NCBI GenBank assembly: GCA_017478485.1
Contig: JAFVDI010000030.1
Location: 1-38,512 of the forward strand
Direction of reading: 5' to 3'
From: Clostridiales bacterium
GTDB lineage: Bacteria; Bacillota; Clostridia; Saccharofermentanales; Saccharofermentanaceae
DNA: 38,512 nt
Made by a program: the position numbers and the translations under genes
Shown: in pieces, positions 1-6,995 of the stretch
Numbering within the stretch: the first letter of the stretch is position 1
Layout of the letters: every line of letters begins with the position of its first letter
Notes under the pieces: generated by a model
Seen by the model: only the letters and a program-made list of their open reading frames with translations
The model's database searches: none
Told to the model about the DNA's origin: nothing

Positions 1-97
1 ACGAGCTTAAACCATATTTCTTAGAAAGAGTGTCGCTTCCGTAGCCTTCGCAATGCTTTTCATAGATTTCCTTTTTTAATTCAAAATTGTATCTCAT
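1..97 (-). CDS. IS3-family transposase OrfA, N-terminal fragment
   Basis: Minus-strand reading from ATG at 97 gives 32 residues before the window edge, beginning MRYNFELKKEIYEKHCEG. This resembles the N-terminal helix-turn-helix of IS3-family OrfA proteins, which bind the element's ends during transposition. An SD-like GGGGG sits 7 nt upstream, inside the 3' arm of a hairpin. The gene is cut by the window, so completeness and the partner OrfB cannot be judged. Other small helix-turn-helix proteins could start the same way; the IS-like terminus just upstream makes transposase the best reading. Confidence 0.5.
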   Translation of the reverse strand, partial: MRYNFELKKEIYEKHCEGYGSDTLSKKYGLSS

Positions 98-102
98 ATA
101 AA

Positions 103-133
103 AACCCCCGAAGTTTGTTCAACTTCAGGGGTT
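103..133 (-). terminator. Hairpin/terminator covering the transposase ribosome site
   Basis: A 13-bp inverted repeat (arms 103-115 and 121-133, loop 116-120) is fully paired in minus-strand RNA if one G-U is allowed. It is followed on the minus strand by TTTTT and then the ATG at 97. It therefore has the form of an intrinsic terminator and also buries the GGGGG SD. In insertion sequences such structures block transposase expression by read-through from outside. Confidence 0.55.
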
Positions 134-204
134 CACTTCACAGTTCTCCGGCTCTTTTTTATTTACATGCCTTTTACTAACCATTCGGAGATTCCGGTCA
201 AGTA

Positions 205-213
205 TGCTAAAAT
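205..213 (+). promoter_or_regulatory. Putative extended -10 for the phosphatase gene
   Basis: TGCTAAAAT at 205-213 fits an extended -10 (TGn plus TAAAAT). No convincing -35 is seen. It would give a leader of about 50 nt before the ATG at 271. Confidence 0.3.
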
Positions 214-270
214 TTCCTCCAAAGATATCATTCGTATTTATAAGACTCTATTAGCAAGGAAGAGTTATAA

Positions 271-744
271 ATGATTAATGAAAGCACTGTTAAAGTACTG
301 TTCGTATGCCATGGGAATATCTGCAGGAGCACGATGGGGCAATGCATGTTCCAGGATATGGTTAACAAAAAAGGCGTGGCAGACAAGTTCCTGATCGATT
401 CTGCTGCAACCAGCAGGGAAGAGATCGGCAACGGACCTCACTACGGTACCGTGCAGAAGCTCAGAACGGTTGGAATACCTGTAGTTCCTCACCGCGCAAG
501 ACAGATGACCCGTGCTGATTATGATAACTTTGATTATCTTATCGGAATGGATTCTTACAACGTTGCCAACATGAAGCGTATAGCGGGCGGTGATCCTGAT
601 TCAAAGATCTTCCAGATGCTTGAATTCGCCGGACTCAGCAGGAGCATTGCAGATCCCTGGTATACGGATAACTTTGATGCAACCTACAATGATCTTGTCA
701 TAGGTTTAGAGGCATTTTGGAAATACCTGTCAGCACGAGTTTAA
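271..744 (+). CDS. Low-molecular-weight protein tyrosine phosphatase family protein
   Basis: A 157-residue cytoplasmic protein of the low-molecular-weight phosphatase fold, the usual length for the family. The catalytic P-loop is CHGNICRS with nucleophile Cys13 and Arg19 (CX5R), and the general-acid loop is DPWY near residue 130. The family removes phosphate from tyrosine on proteins; in Gram-positives it often acts on exopolysaccharide kinases, but no such kinase is adjacent here, so the substrate is unknown. The start has GGAAGAG about 9 nt upstream. The gene stands alone between the IS remnant and a separately promoted hydrolase. Arsenate reductase shares the fold, but its extra conserved cysteines are not evident. 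Confidence 0.88.
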   Translation: MINESTVKVLFVCHGNICRSTMGQCMFQDMVNKKGVADKFLIDSAATSREEIGNGPHYGTVQKLRTVGIPVVPHRARQMTRADYDNFDYLIGMDSYNVANMKRIAGGDPDSKIFQMLEFAGLSRSIADPWYTDNFDATYNDLVIGLEAFWKYLSARV

Positions 745-784
745 GCAGATGAAGCCCGGTACAGCATTTTTTTCTGCAAACGTG

Positions 785-812
785 TTAAAAATCTTTAATG
801 AATGGATATAAT
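785..812 (+). promoter_or_regulatory. Putative sigma-A promoter of the hydrolase operon
   Basis: TTAAAA at 785-790 and a perfect TATAAT at 807-812, spaced 16 bp. The predicted start near 819-820 leaves about 27 nt before the ATG at 846, which favours that ATG over GTG codons at 828 and 831. Confidence 0.5.
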
Positions 813-845
813 AATACTATCAACTAAGTGGTGGTATTAATTGTT

Positions 846-1919
846 ATGACTATGCGTGAGAGGCTTTCAAACTCTTTGATCTGCGCGGCGTTTGCGTTGA
901 TCGCCGGTTGTGTAACAGTCCTTATAGCTTCGCCCGGTGCCAGAGGCACTCTTATTGCATCTTTGATAACAGCGCTTGTCGCTTTTATTACTGTCCTTGT
1001 ACTTAATATCTTCCTTCCGAAGAATCCAAGGATGATCCGGATCTTTGCGTTTGCCTTCGCAGGCGTTGTGTTTGCATTTGCTGTCTTTTCGGTCATCATC
1101 TATAACCTCGGAAATATGTCTGTGTACCATCCGCATGTTGATAAGGAAGAAACTGAAAAGCTTACGGCAATAGCCGAAAAGCACACTCTCGGTGTAGAAG
1201 TCGAGGAGATAAGCACTTCCAACGGAACTTATTCCGGATGGAGGCTTAAGGCTTCAGGCATCGCATCTAATGTTAAAAGACCTGTCGTTCTTTATTTCTG
1301 CGGAAATGGGGAGTCTGCTTCAAAAGCAATTCTCAGATTCAGTGAAAATGAATTGTGGAACTCTGTTGTCAGAGGTTGCGATGTCATATGCTTTGATTAT
1401 CCCGGATACGGCAAGAGTACAGGTGTTCCCCGCGAGAAATCCATGAAGGCCATGGCTGTTGAGGCATATAAATATGCTTCGGGTCTTCCTACAACTTCCA
1501 CGACGATCATTATGGGTTATTCGATAGGAACAGGAATTGCCGTTTATACTGCATCTGAGGCAGAAACTGTTCCCGGCGGACTTATGCTGATAGCCCCTTA
1601 TAACAGCGGTTACGATCTTTATAACAATGAGCTCAATATTTTCCATGGCCCGGTAAAGCTTCTGGCTTCGTTCAAGATGCCTGTCTATAGATATGCGGGA
1701 AAAGTTAAGTGTCCTACGCTTATCATTGCTTCAGAAGCTGATGAGGTTGTACCCATACAATCCAGCAAAAAGCTTTTCGGTGAGTTTTCTTCTTCGAAGA
1801 CTGATTTTATGACTGTCGAAGGTGAACGCCACAATGATCTTCCTTCATCAGGAAAGGTTGCTTCCAGGCTTATTGCTTTTGTAGGCGTTATAAGAGAGGA
1901 GGCAAAGCGCGATGCTTGA
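846..1919 (+). CDS. Membrane-anchored alpha/beta hydrolase
   Basis: A 357-residue protein: three hydrophobic helices in the first ~85 residues, then an extracytoplasmic or membrane-proximal alpha/beta hydrolase domain. The nucleophile elbow is GYSIG (Ser226), with likely triad partners Asp299 (SEADEVVP) and His329 (ERHNDLP). YFCGNGES near residue 160 is the probable oxyanion-hole strand. This arrangement resembles the BEM46/ABHD13-like serine hydrolases; the substrate is unknown. ATG846 is preferred because it leaves room for a leader after the -10 at 807; GTG828 and GTG831 in the same frame are alternatives and the SD is weak for all. It overlaps the next gene by 8 nt, so the two are translationally coupled. 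Confidence 0.8.
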   Translation: MTMRERLSNSLICAAFALIAGCVTVLIASPGARGTLIASLITALVAFITVLVLNIFLPKNPRMIRIFAFAFAGVVFAFAVFSVIIYNLGNMSVYHPHVDKEETEKLTAIAEKHTLGVEVEEISTSNGTYSGWRLKASGIASNVKRPVVLYFCGNGESASKAILRFSENELWNSVVRGCDVICFDYPGYGKSTGVPREKSMKAMAVEAYKYASGLPTTSTTIIMGYSIGTGIAVYTASEAETVPGGLMLIAPYNSGYDLYNNELNIFHGPVKLLASFKMPVYRYAGKVKCPTLIIASEADEVVPIQSSKKLFGEFSSSKTDFMTVEGERHNDLPSSGKVASRLIAFVGVIREEAKRDA

Positions 1920-2178
1920 TTTGATCAAAGATAAGATACTGCTCCCTCTGATATATGCTGCTGCGATCATATCTGCAGCGATTATCGGAATATTTATGTT
2001 CTTCAGCGTTTCGCCTGTGTGGCTGAGGTTCTTTCCTTACATATTGATCGCTTTCGGATTCTTTGGCGGTTTTGCGCTTTCATTTGTGCCGGTATTTAAA
2101 GGCCGTAAGTTTATACCTGTTATCTGCGTAACCGTCGCAGCGGTATTGACCGGAATACTGATAGCTGTTCTCTTATGA
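1912..2178 (+). CDS. Small three-helix membrane protein
   Basis: An 88-residue, very hydrophobic protein with three predicted transmembrane helices (about residues 10-32, 38-58 and 65-88) and almost no soluble part. The start overlaps the hydrolase stop and has a strong GAGAGGAGG SD, so the two genes are surely co-translated. The pairing suggests it helps anchor or assist the hydrolase, but this is inference from neighbourhood only. I do not recognise the family. Confidence 0.72.
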   Translation: MLDLIKDKILLPLIYAAAIISAAIIGIFMFFSVSPVWLRFFPYILIAFGFFGGFALSFVPVFKGRKFIPVICVTVAAVLTGILIAVLL

Positions 2179-2236
2179 GATGATCCGGAGCCTCATCAGG
2201 CTGCTCTTTTATCCAAACGTAGAAAGAAGGGGCTTT

Positions 2237-2917
2237 TTGTACAGAATTCTGCTTATTGAAGATATATTTGATGTAAGGGAGAGCGTTAAAGATTACTTTT
2301 CTTTGAAAGGAAAGGACAGATTCAAACTTGACCTGACTTTTGACTTTTGGGATGGAATGAACAAGATCCGTACTGAACCTTACGATATTGTGATATTGGA
2401 TGTAAGATTATGTATACAGACAGGCGCGGATTTTTGTACGTTGCTGAGTCAGCACTGTCCGTATCCGGTAATGTTTATATTGGACATGGATGATGAAGAA
2501 GAGGTTGCTTATGCGATCGAGATGTCTCCTTCGTCATTGATCCTAAAACCTGTCGAGGCAACAGATGTCTATGAACAGGTAAGCGATTATCTGAATGAGA
2601 CAGAAACGCCAAGCTTTAATCAAATGCTTGAATATAGCGGCATAATGATGAATCCCAAGACCGGCCATGTCACCGTGGACGGAACGTATGTAAACTTGAC
2701 CGGCAAAGCTTCTTCATTGCTTTGTGTCCTTCTTGAAAACACTAATTCGGTCGTAAGCCGCGAGATGCTTTTGAAGAGAATATGGGGCGAAGACTTTTGC
2801 GGTAGTGACAGGGTCGTTGACAGTCAGATAAGAATGCTGAGAAAACAGCTTGGCGAAAAAGGAAACCTTATCCGCACCGAAAAAGGAGAAGGTTACATTA
2901 TTGGAGGGAAGCAGTAA
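2237..2917 (+). CDS. Orphan OmpR/PhoB-type response regulator with atypical receiver
   Basis: A 226-residue regulator: receiver domain (about 1-120) with acidic pair Glu8-Asp9, phospho-acceptor Asp55 (VILDVRL) and Lys104 (LILKP), then a winged-helix DNA-binding domain (about 130-226) with the wing motif RTEKGEGYII. The start chosen is TTG2237: AGAAGGGGC lies just upstream, and the protein then begins MYRILLIED like its relatives. ATG2180 in frame would add 19 residues with no family support. The conserved Thr/Ser switch position reads as Leu (FILD) and the Tyr/Phe position before LILKP is not aromatic, so signalling may be altered. No histidine kinase is adjacent. It ends one base before the alkD-like gene. 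Confidence 0.82.
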   Translation: MYRILLIEDIFDVRESVKDYFSLKGKDRFKLDLTFDFWDGMNKIRTEPYDIVILDVRLCIQTGADFCTLLSQHCPYPVMFILDMDDEEEVAYAIEMSPSSLILKPVEATDVYEQVSDYLNETETPSFNQMLEYSGIMMNPKTGHVTVDGTYVNLTGKASSLLCVLLENTNSVVSREMLLKRIWGEDFCGSDRVVDSQIRMLRKQLGEKGNLIRTEKGEGYIIGGKQ

Positions 2918-2918
2918 T

Positions 2919-3608
2919 ATGGCTTTAGATAAGTTTCAGAAGCATCTGTTTGAGATCAGGAGTGATAACGATTACCGGTCTTTGCAGCAAAAGATCCTGC
3001 CTAATATAGATCCTGAACTTATCATCGGCGTAAGGACACCTTCAGTTAAGGCATACGCCAAAGAATTAAGAAAGAGCGGTGAGTACCAGGCCTTTATTCA
3101 AAATGTTCCTCACAAATATTTTGATGAGAACATGCTTCATGTAATGGTTCTGAATGATGAGAAGGATTTCGGGATCCTTATCCGTGAAACAGAACGGATA
3201 CTCCCTTTTATAGATAACTGGGCTGTATGTGACCAGTTCGCTCCCAAGACATTCAAAAGGCACACTGATGAGCTTCTTGTTTTCATAAAGAAGTGGCTTG
3301 CTTCAGGCGAAGAATACACCATACGCTACGGGATCAAGATGCTCATGTCGTTTTATCTGGATGAGAACTTCAGTACTGAATATATGGAAATGGTCATAAG
3401 ATCTGACAGGCCTGATGTGAGATACGTAAGCATGATGACGGCCTGGTATTTTGCAACGGCGCTTGCAAAACAGTACGATGCAGCAGTGAAGGTAATAGAG
3501 GAGAAAAGGCTTGCCCGTGTGACTCACAACAAAGCCATTCAGAAGGCAGTTGAGAGTTTCAGGATAACTGATGAGCAGAAAGCGTATCTTAGAACGTTAA
3601 AAATTTGA
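2919..3608 (+). CDS. AlkD-like DNA alkylation repair protein (HEAT-repeat glycosylase)
   Basis: A 229-residue, mostly helical protein of the AlkC/AlkD type, which excises N3- and N7-alkylated purines without base flipping. The signature DNWAVCDQFAPKTFK near residue 92 matches the family's DNWxxCD segment, and the rest reads as helical HEAT-like repeats. The start is ATG2919 with GGAGGG 9 nt upstream; the longer in-frame extension back to 2850 lies inside the regulator gene and has no family support. Last gene of the packed group from 846. Many Clostridia proteins of this branch (often tagged YhaZ-like) have not been tested biochemically. Confidence 0.85.
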   Translation: MALDKFQKHLFEIRSDNDYRSLQQKILPNIDPELIIGVRTPSVKAYAKELRKSGEYQAFIQNVPHKYFDENMLHVMVLNDEKDFGILIRETERILPFIDNWAVCDQFAPKTFKRHTDELLVFIKKWLASGEEYTIRYGIKMLMSFYLDENFSTEYMEMVIRSDRPDVRYVSMMTAWYFATALAKQYDAAVKVIEEKRLARVTHNKAIQKAVESFRITDEQKAYLRTLKI

Positions 3609-3630
3609 AAAAGACCGCTTAAGAACTGAT

Positions 3631-3712
3631 ATCCCATCTCAAACGGCGCAGGTGCAGACAGTGATCTCACTGCATAGGCGGGTTTTATTTGTCTCGAAAA
3701 TCCCATTTCAAA
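3631..3712. repeat. Direct repeats flanking a small hairpin
   Basis: ATCCCATCTCAAA at 3631-3643 recurs as ATCCCATTTCAAA at 3700-3712 (12 of 13 identical, 69 bp apart). Between them lies a short hairpin (CAGTG/CACTG, 3659-3672) followed by a T-rich stretch at 3683-3690. The hairpin could serve as a weak terminator for the operon ending at 3608. The repeats may mark a small inserted element, but nothing here encodes protein. From 3713 to 3826 I see nothing I can assign. Confidence 0.35.
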
Positions 3713-3826
3713 GCACTTGAGGGCATCAGGACAGCTCAAACGCAGTAAACACTATATGTTGAGAGAGATGAGACGAAACACGGACATAATTACAACAGGT
3801 TGTAGGAACAAATTTTCGAATTCCTA

Positions 3827-3854
3827 TTGATTTTAATTCCCATAGTGGTATATT
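3827..3854 (+). promoter_or_regulatory. Putative promoter of the structured leader
   Basis: TTGATT at 3827-3832 and TATATT at 3849-3854 with a 16-bp spacer. Transcription would begin near 3861, about 340 nt before the first start codon at 4203. Confidence 0.5.
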
Positions 3855-3860
3855 GAACTC

Positions 3861-4160
3861 AAAACTTCAGAAAGGAGCTTATCATTTCGTAACTGTCGGT
3901 TAAGGGAAACGTCTGGTTGAATATTTAGTTGTTAGTTTGTTTGACGTTTCTGAAGAGTTTAGTTTTAGGTAGTAAGTAGTTAACAGTTTACTTTTGTAAG
4001 GATAGCTCCTGTGATGTGAGGCACATGCTGCAGATAGCAGTGTGACATCCGTACAACAGAATACAGTCAGGATCAAGGGCAGATGATGCCCGGTGTTTAC
4101 AACCGCTATTTGCACTTAGTGCTGTGGCGTTTGGTAAATAACCCTCTTTGTACTGTTACA
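3861..4160 (+). ncRNA. Candidate structured leader or non-coding RNA, family not recognised
   Basis: About 300 nt without a plausible open frame, rich in paired segments on the plus strand. P1: 3873-3883 with 4001-4010 (10 bp, one bulge), which buries an AAAGGAG sequence. P2: 3906-3913 with 3943-3950 (8 bp perfect). P3: 4013-4017 with 4045-4049, capped by CTGC/GCAG at 4028-4040. P4: 4077-4080 with 4088-4091. P5: 4096-4138 with an inner GCAC/GTGC hairpin. Between P2 and P1's 3' arm, TTAGT-type motifs recur. It leads directly into the 4203 and 4563 genes, so it may be a regulatory leader. It does not look like RNase P, SRP, 6S or a riboswitch class I know. Base pairing was found by eye only. 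Confidence 0.45.
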
Positions 4161-4202
4161 TCAGGCTGGTCTTGCAAAGAATGAGATGAAAGGAAAGAAG
4201 AC

Positions 4203-4547
4203 ATGCGGTTTTTTAATTGTACTGTTAAAGATTTGGCTTTCCGCGCCAAGGCGATCGATGATCTTACGTCGTCTATGGCTGCCAACGGGTATCAGGATGC
4301 AAGAGCAGATTATATGGTTATTGCAGGTCACTGGAACGATGCGCTTAACTGTGCTTCCATGAAGACGGGCAGCGAGAAATCCAGGATAGCACTTCGTTAT
4401 CTCTCCGGGAATATAACAATAGACAGGATCTCTGATCTGGAATTCTATAACAGCAGGACTGTCAGAAGGTATATCCGTGAGTTCTGTGAGTGTATCAGGA
4501 ATTACTATATCGACCGATTTGAAATATCACTCGCCGAGTACTGCTGA
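4203..4547 (+). CDS. Unrecognised small protein with helix-turn-helix-like C terminus
   Basis: A 114-residue protein, probably all-helical and cytoplasmic. Residues ~78-105 (ISDLEFYNSRTVRRYIRE) look like a helix-turn-helix of the sigma-region-4 kind, with SRTVRRYI as the recognition helix; the N-terminal ~70 residues match nothing I know. The ATG has GAAAGGAAAG upstream. It follows the structured leader and is 15 nt ahead of a second small protein, so both are probably made from one transcript. It could be a DNA- or RNA-binding regulator, perhaps acting on the leader; a phage-derived regulator is another possibility. No function can be assigned. Confidence 0.6.
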   Translation: MRFFNCTVKDLAFRAKAIDDLTSSMAANGYQDARADYMVIAGHWNDALNCASMKTGSEKSRIALRYLSGNITIDRISDLEFYNSRTVRRYIREFCECIRNYYIDRFEISLAEYC

Positions 4548-4562
4548 AGGAGGTAATACGAC

Positions 4563-4796
4563 ATGAATAAGGTTTATAACGATGCATTTTGGAAGGCTGT
4601 ATCACATACTGCCTCATACCATGGGATTATCGAAGCTTCCGTTGTCGTATATTGCCGAGTTTACGGGATGACCGTAAATGAGTGCTGCTCCGCGGTAGGC
4701 CTTGGAGCCAAGCATGTGAAAGCGGTATTAAGTGAGTTCGACCGCTACAGCGCAACAGTTATCCCTGTCGTTGAGACAGGTAAGCTGAGCGCCTGA
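4563..4796 (+). CDS. Unrecognised 77-residue protein, possible helix-turn-helix
   Basis: A 77-residue protein with a very strong SD (AAGGAGGT, 8 nt from the ATG). Residues ~34-60 (GMTVNECCSAVGLGAKHVKA) can be read as a helix-turn-helix, with a Cys-Cys pair in its first helix. Six of its residues are tyrosine and the N-terminal half is helical. It is the second gene after the structured leader and is closed by a strong hairpin at 4813-4853. Family and function are unknown to me; the two small proteins share no clear similarity beyond the DNA-binding-like segment. Confidence 0.6.
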   Translation: MNKVYNDAFWKAVSHTASYHGIIEASVVVYCRVYGMTVNECCSAVGLGAKHVKAVLSEFDRYSATVIPVVETGKLSA

Positions 4797-4812
4797 TCTT
4801 AGCTTGTTATCG

Positions 4813-4853
4813 GCTTCTCCGGCAGACTTTCTCCGTGTGTCTGCCGGAGAAGC
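4813..4853 (+). terminator. Strong hairpin after the small-protein pair
   Basis: A 15-bp perfect stem (4813-4827 with 4839-4853), loop of 11 nt. The downstream sequence ACTATTATTTGG is only moderately T-rich, so it may be a terminator or a 3'-end stabiliser. Confidence 0.65.
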
Positions 4854-4926
4854 ACTATTATTTGGACTTTTTCGTGAAGTGACTGTCTTATAATAGAACT
4901 GAGAATATAGCAAAAGGGGACAGAAC

Positions 4927-6450
4927 ATGGAATTTGTAATCCTTACCGTAAGCGTAATTACCCTGATCGTCAGTATAGTTATCTGCATTATCACTGTAAG
5001 CCTTAACAGCAAGAGTAAGGTCGATTATTCTGATGTTGTCACGGATGCGCTCGAGAAGCGTATCTCTGCCATGGAGCATAACCTGACTGATGTTGAGAAC
5101 GAACAGCAGGAGCGTACCAGAAAACATAATGAAGAGATGAACGGTGCCATGCGTCAGGTCAACAAGCAGGGCCTTGAGACGATCAACACCACGCTTGAGG
5201 GTAATAACAAACTTCTTAATTCAAACTTTGAGAACATCAGCAAGGCCCTGGATATGCGCCTTAACAATCAGACAGAGACTCAGGATAAGAATTTCCGGCT
5301 CTTGCGTGAAGAGAATACCAAGCAGATCGAATCTATCCGCGAGCTGAACAAGAAAGAGTTTGAGTCAATGAACAATGTCATGGGCTCTGCGATGAAAGAA
5401 GACAGAGAGAATAACAAAGCGATGCTCGATAACCAGAGCAAGCTCATGACGACGAATTTCGAGACGATGAATAAGACGCTCGAGAACCGCCTTAAGACAA
5501 TGACTGAGACGCAGGACAGGAATTTTAACCTTTTGCGCGAAGAGAATAACAAGCAGATCGACAAGATACGTGAGACTGTAAGCGAGAAACTCGATAAGAC
5601 GCTTAATGAGCAGTTTGAGAAGAGCTTTAAGGGTGTACTTACCCAGATGACTGAACTTCAGAAGAGCATGGGTGAGCTTAAGGGGATTTCCACACAGGTC
5701 GGAAGCCTTGAGAAGACACTTAACGGTGTTAAGACACGCGGTATTATGGGCGAGATACAGCTCAAGCAAATCATTGCTGATGTCCTTACACCGCAGCAGT
5801 ATGATACCGAGGTTGCGACAAAGCCGAATTCAAATGATCATGTTGAGATCGCCATCAAGCTTCCTGAAAGGGAAGGCAGCGGCTTCTTCTATCTGCCGGT
5901 TGATTCAAAGTGCCACCTGGACTGCTATGAGACATTGCTCGAAGCATATGACAGCGGGAATAAAGATGCCATTACCAAGGCCAAGAAGGCGTTTTCCGAT
6001 GCGATCAAGGCAGATGCCAGGACTATTAAGGAAAAATATGTCTCGGTTCCCGATACCACACCATATGCGATCCTCTTTGTTCCGTTTGAAGGCATGTATT
6101 CCGAGATCGTTAACCTTAACCTTCTTGATGAGCTTAACCAGCTTCAGATCACGATAGCGGGCCCTTATACATTGCTTGCTATCCTGAGTACCGTAACCAA
6201 TTACTATCAAGCTCTTGCAATCGAGAAGAAGTCTCATGAGATCGAGGTCACTCTGGGAAAAGTTAAGACTGAATTCAAGAAGTATGATGAAGCACTTCAG
6301 AAGGTCAAGAACAGCCTTGAATCAGCGACTAACAATCTTGAAAGACTACAGACGACCAGAGCCAATGCTGTTAACAGGGCGCTTCGCAGTGTTGTTGAAT
6401 TGGATGACGGCTTGCTCCCGGCTGAAATAGAAGATGACGGGGATGAGTAA
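4927..6450 (+). CDS. rmuC: RmuC family DNA recombination protein with duplicated coiled coil
   Basis: A 507-residue protein: one N-terminal transmembrane helix (3-26), a long coiled coil (about 40-270) and the RmuC nuclease-like domain (about 290-440; GIMGEIQLKQII, then FFYLPVDSKCHLDCYE and the TPYAILFVPFEG segment). RmuC limits inversion at short repeats and is thought to cut DNA. Residues 100-139 and 177-216 are near copies (both contain TETQD-NF-LLREEN), a shift of 77 residues or 11 heptads, so the coil has been lengthened in register. SD AGGGGA lies 7 nt before the ATG. A TATAAT at 4889-4894 is the likely -10. It is alone between a hairpin and the next promoter. Confidence 0.9.
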   Translation: MEFVILTVSVITLIVSIVICIITVSLNSKSKVDYSDVVTDALEKRISAMEHNLTDVENEQQERTRKHNEEMNGAMRQVNKQGLETINTTLEGNNKLLNSNFENISKALDMRLNNQTETQDKNFRLLREENTKQIESIRELNKKEFESMNNVMGSAMKEDRENNKAMLDNQSKLMTTNFETMNKTLENRLKTMTETQDRNFNLLREENNKQIDKIRETVSEKLDKTLNEQFEKSFKGVLTQMTELQKSMGELKGISTQVGSLEKTLNGVKTRGIMGEIQLKQIIADVLTPQQYDTEVATKPNSNDHVEIAIKLPEREGSGFFYLPVDSKCHLDCYETLLEAYDSGNKDAITKAKKAFSDAIKADARTIKEKYVSVPDTTPYAILFVPFEGMYSEIVNLNLLDELNQLQITIAGPYTLLAILSTVTNYYQALAIEKKSHEIEVTLGKVKTEFKKYDEALQKVKNSLESATNNLERLQTTRANAVNRALRSVVELDDGLLPAEIEDDGDE

Positions 6451-6469
6451 AAGTAACCGTCGCTGACTG

Positions 6470-6478
6470 TGCTATAAT
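6470..6478 (+). promoter_or_regulatory. Extended -10 promoter element
   Basis: TGCTATAAT at 6470-6478, an exact extended -10, with no good -35. It lies 28 nt before the ATG at 6507 and probably drives 6507-8221. Confidence 0.55.
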
Positions 6479-6506
6479 TTCTTAAAATCATCCGGGAGGT
6501 TATTCT

Positions 6507-6995
6507 ATGACCATAAGCTTTGACAGGATCCCTGCTACATTGGATGAACTGAAGGCACTTCCTGAAGCCAGTCTCAAGGAGCCTGAGTTCGGAGCAGCAC
6601 TCTTCGTAGCGGCGATGATGAATTATAAGGATGATCCCGCAGCAGCGATCTCTATGCTTGAGTTTCTTAAAGGTCCTGCCGGTGTTCCCGAATATGAGAA
6701 ACAGTTTATCAGGGACAGGCTGAGTGACGGCAAGGAATATGTTGTAAGATCCTATTTTGCCGGCACATCACCTGAGAATAACTATACGCCGTCAGTTCCC
6801 TTTACGGTTACTCCTGAGAAGGATGCCGCATCAGAGCAGGATGGAAGAGTTAGGGTATTTATGAGATCATCCGGAGCCGATTCTCCGCGAATGATCAAGA
6901 TGAGGCTTAAGGCATCGACCGGTGAATGGTTTATTGAAGAAGAAATGATCCTATCTGATATCAGGATCCCAAAAGATATGGATCCGTGGGCATAA
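6507..6995 (+). CDS. DUF6935-like protein of unknown function
   Basis: A 162-residue soluble protein. The run FLKGPAGVPEYEKQFIRDRL, then RSYFAGTSPENNYTPSVPFTV, then SSGADSPR and a C-terminal SDIRIPKDMDPWA, matches my memory of the DUF6935 proteins common in gut Clostridia, at their normal length. No enzymatic residues stand out, and the role is unknown. SD GGGAGG sits 9 nt before the ATG. The stop codon overlaps the next start (TAATG), so it is co-translated with an rRNA methyltransferase. Confidence 0.75.
   Translation: MTISFDRIPATLDELKALPEASLKEPEFGAALFVAAMMNYKDDPAAAISMLEFLKGPAGVPEYEKQFIRDRLSDGKEYVVRSYFAGTSPENNYTPSVPFTVTPEKDAASEQDGRVRVFMRSSGADSPRMIKMRLKASTGEWFIEEEMILSDIRIPKDMDPWA

Larger units (their letters stand above)
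1..140 (-). mobile_element. Partial end of an IS3-family insertion sequence
   Basis: The first ~140 bases look like one end of an IS3-family element that continues beyond the left edge. On the minus strand an end-like sequence (TGAAGTGAACCCC, ending near 140) leads through a hairpin at 103-133 into the start of a transposase OrfA-like frame at 97. The exact outer boundary and any target duplication cannot be set because the other end is outside the window. Family assignment rests on the helix-turn-helix N terminus and on the look of the terminus, from memory of related elements. Confidence 0.5.

Noticed and set aside
3539..3739. 66-codon minus-strand frame with two FEMG motifs
   Set aside because: The motifs come from the non-coding direct repeat at 3631-3643 and 3700-3712; no SD and no similarity to a protein.
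3861..4160. Identification of the leader as RNase P RNA, SRP RNA, 6S RNA or a GEMM riboswitch
   Set aside because: None of the conserved core sequences of these RNAs could be found in the stretch.
5672..6157. 161-codon frame inside rmuC, plus strand
   Set aside because: Shadow of the RmuC domain in another frame; Arg/Ser-rich composition without a ribosome site.
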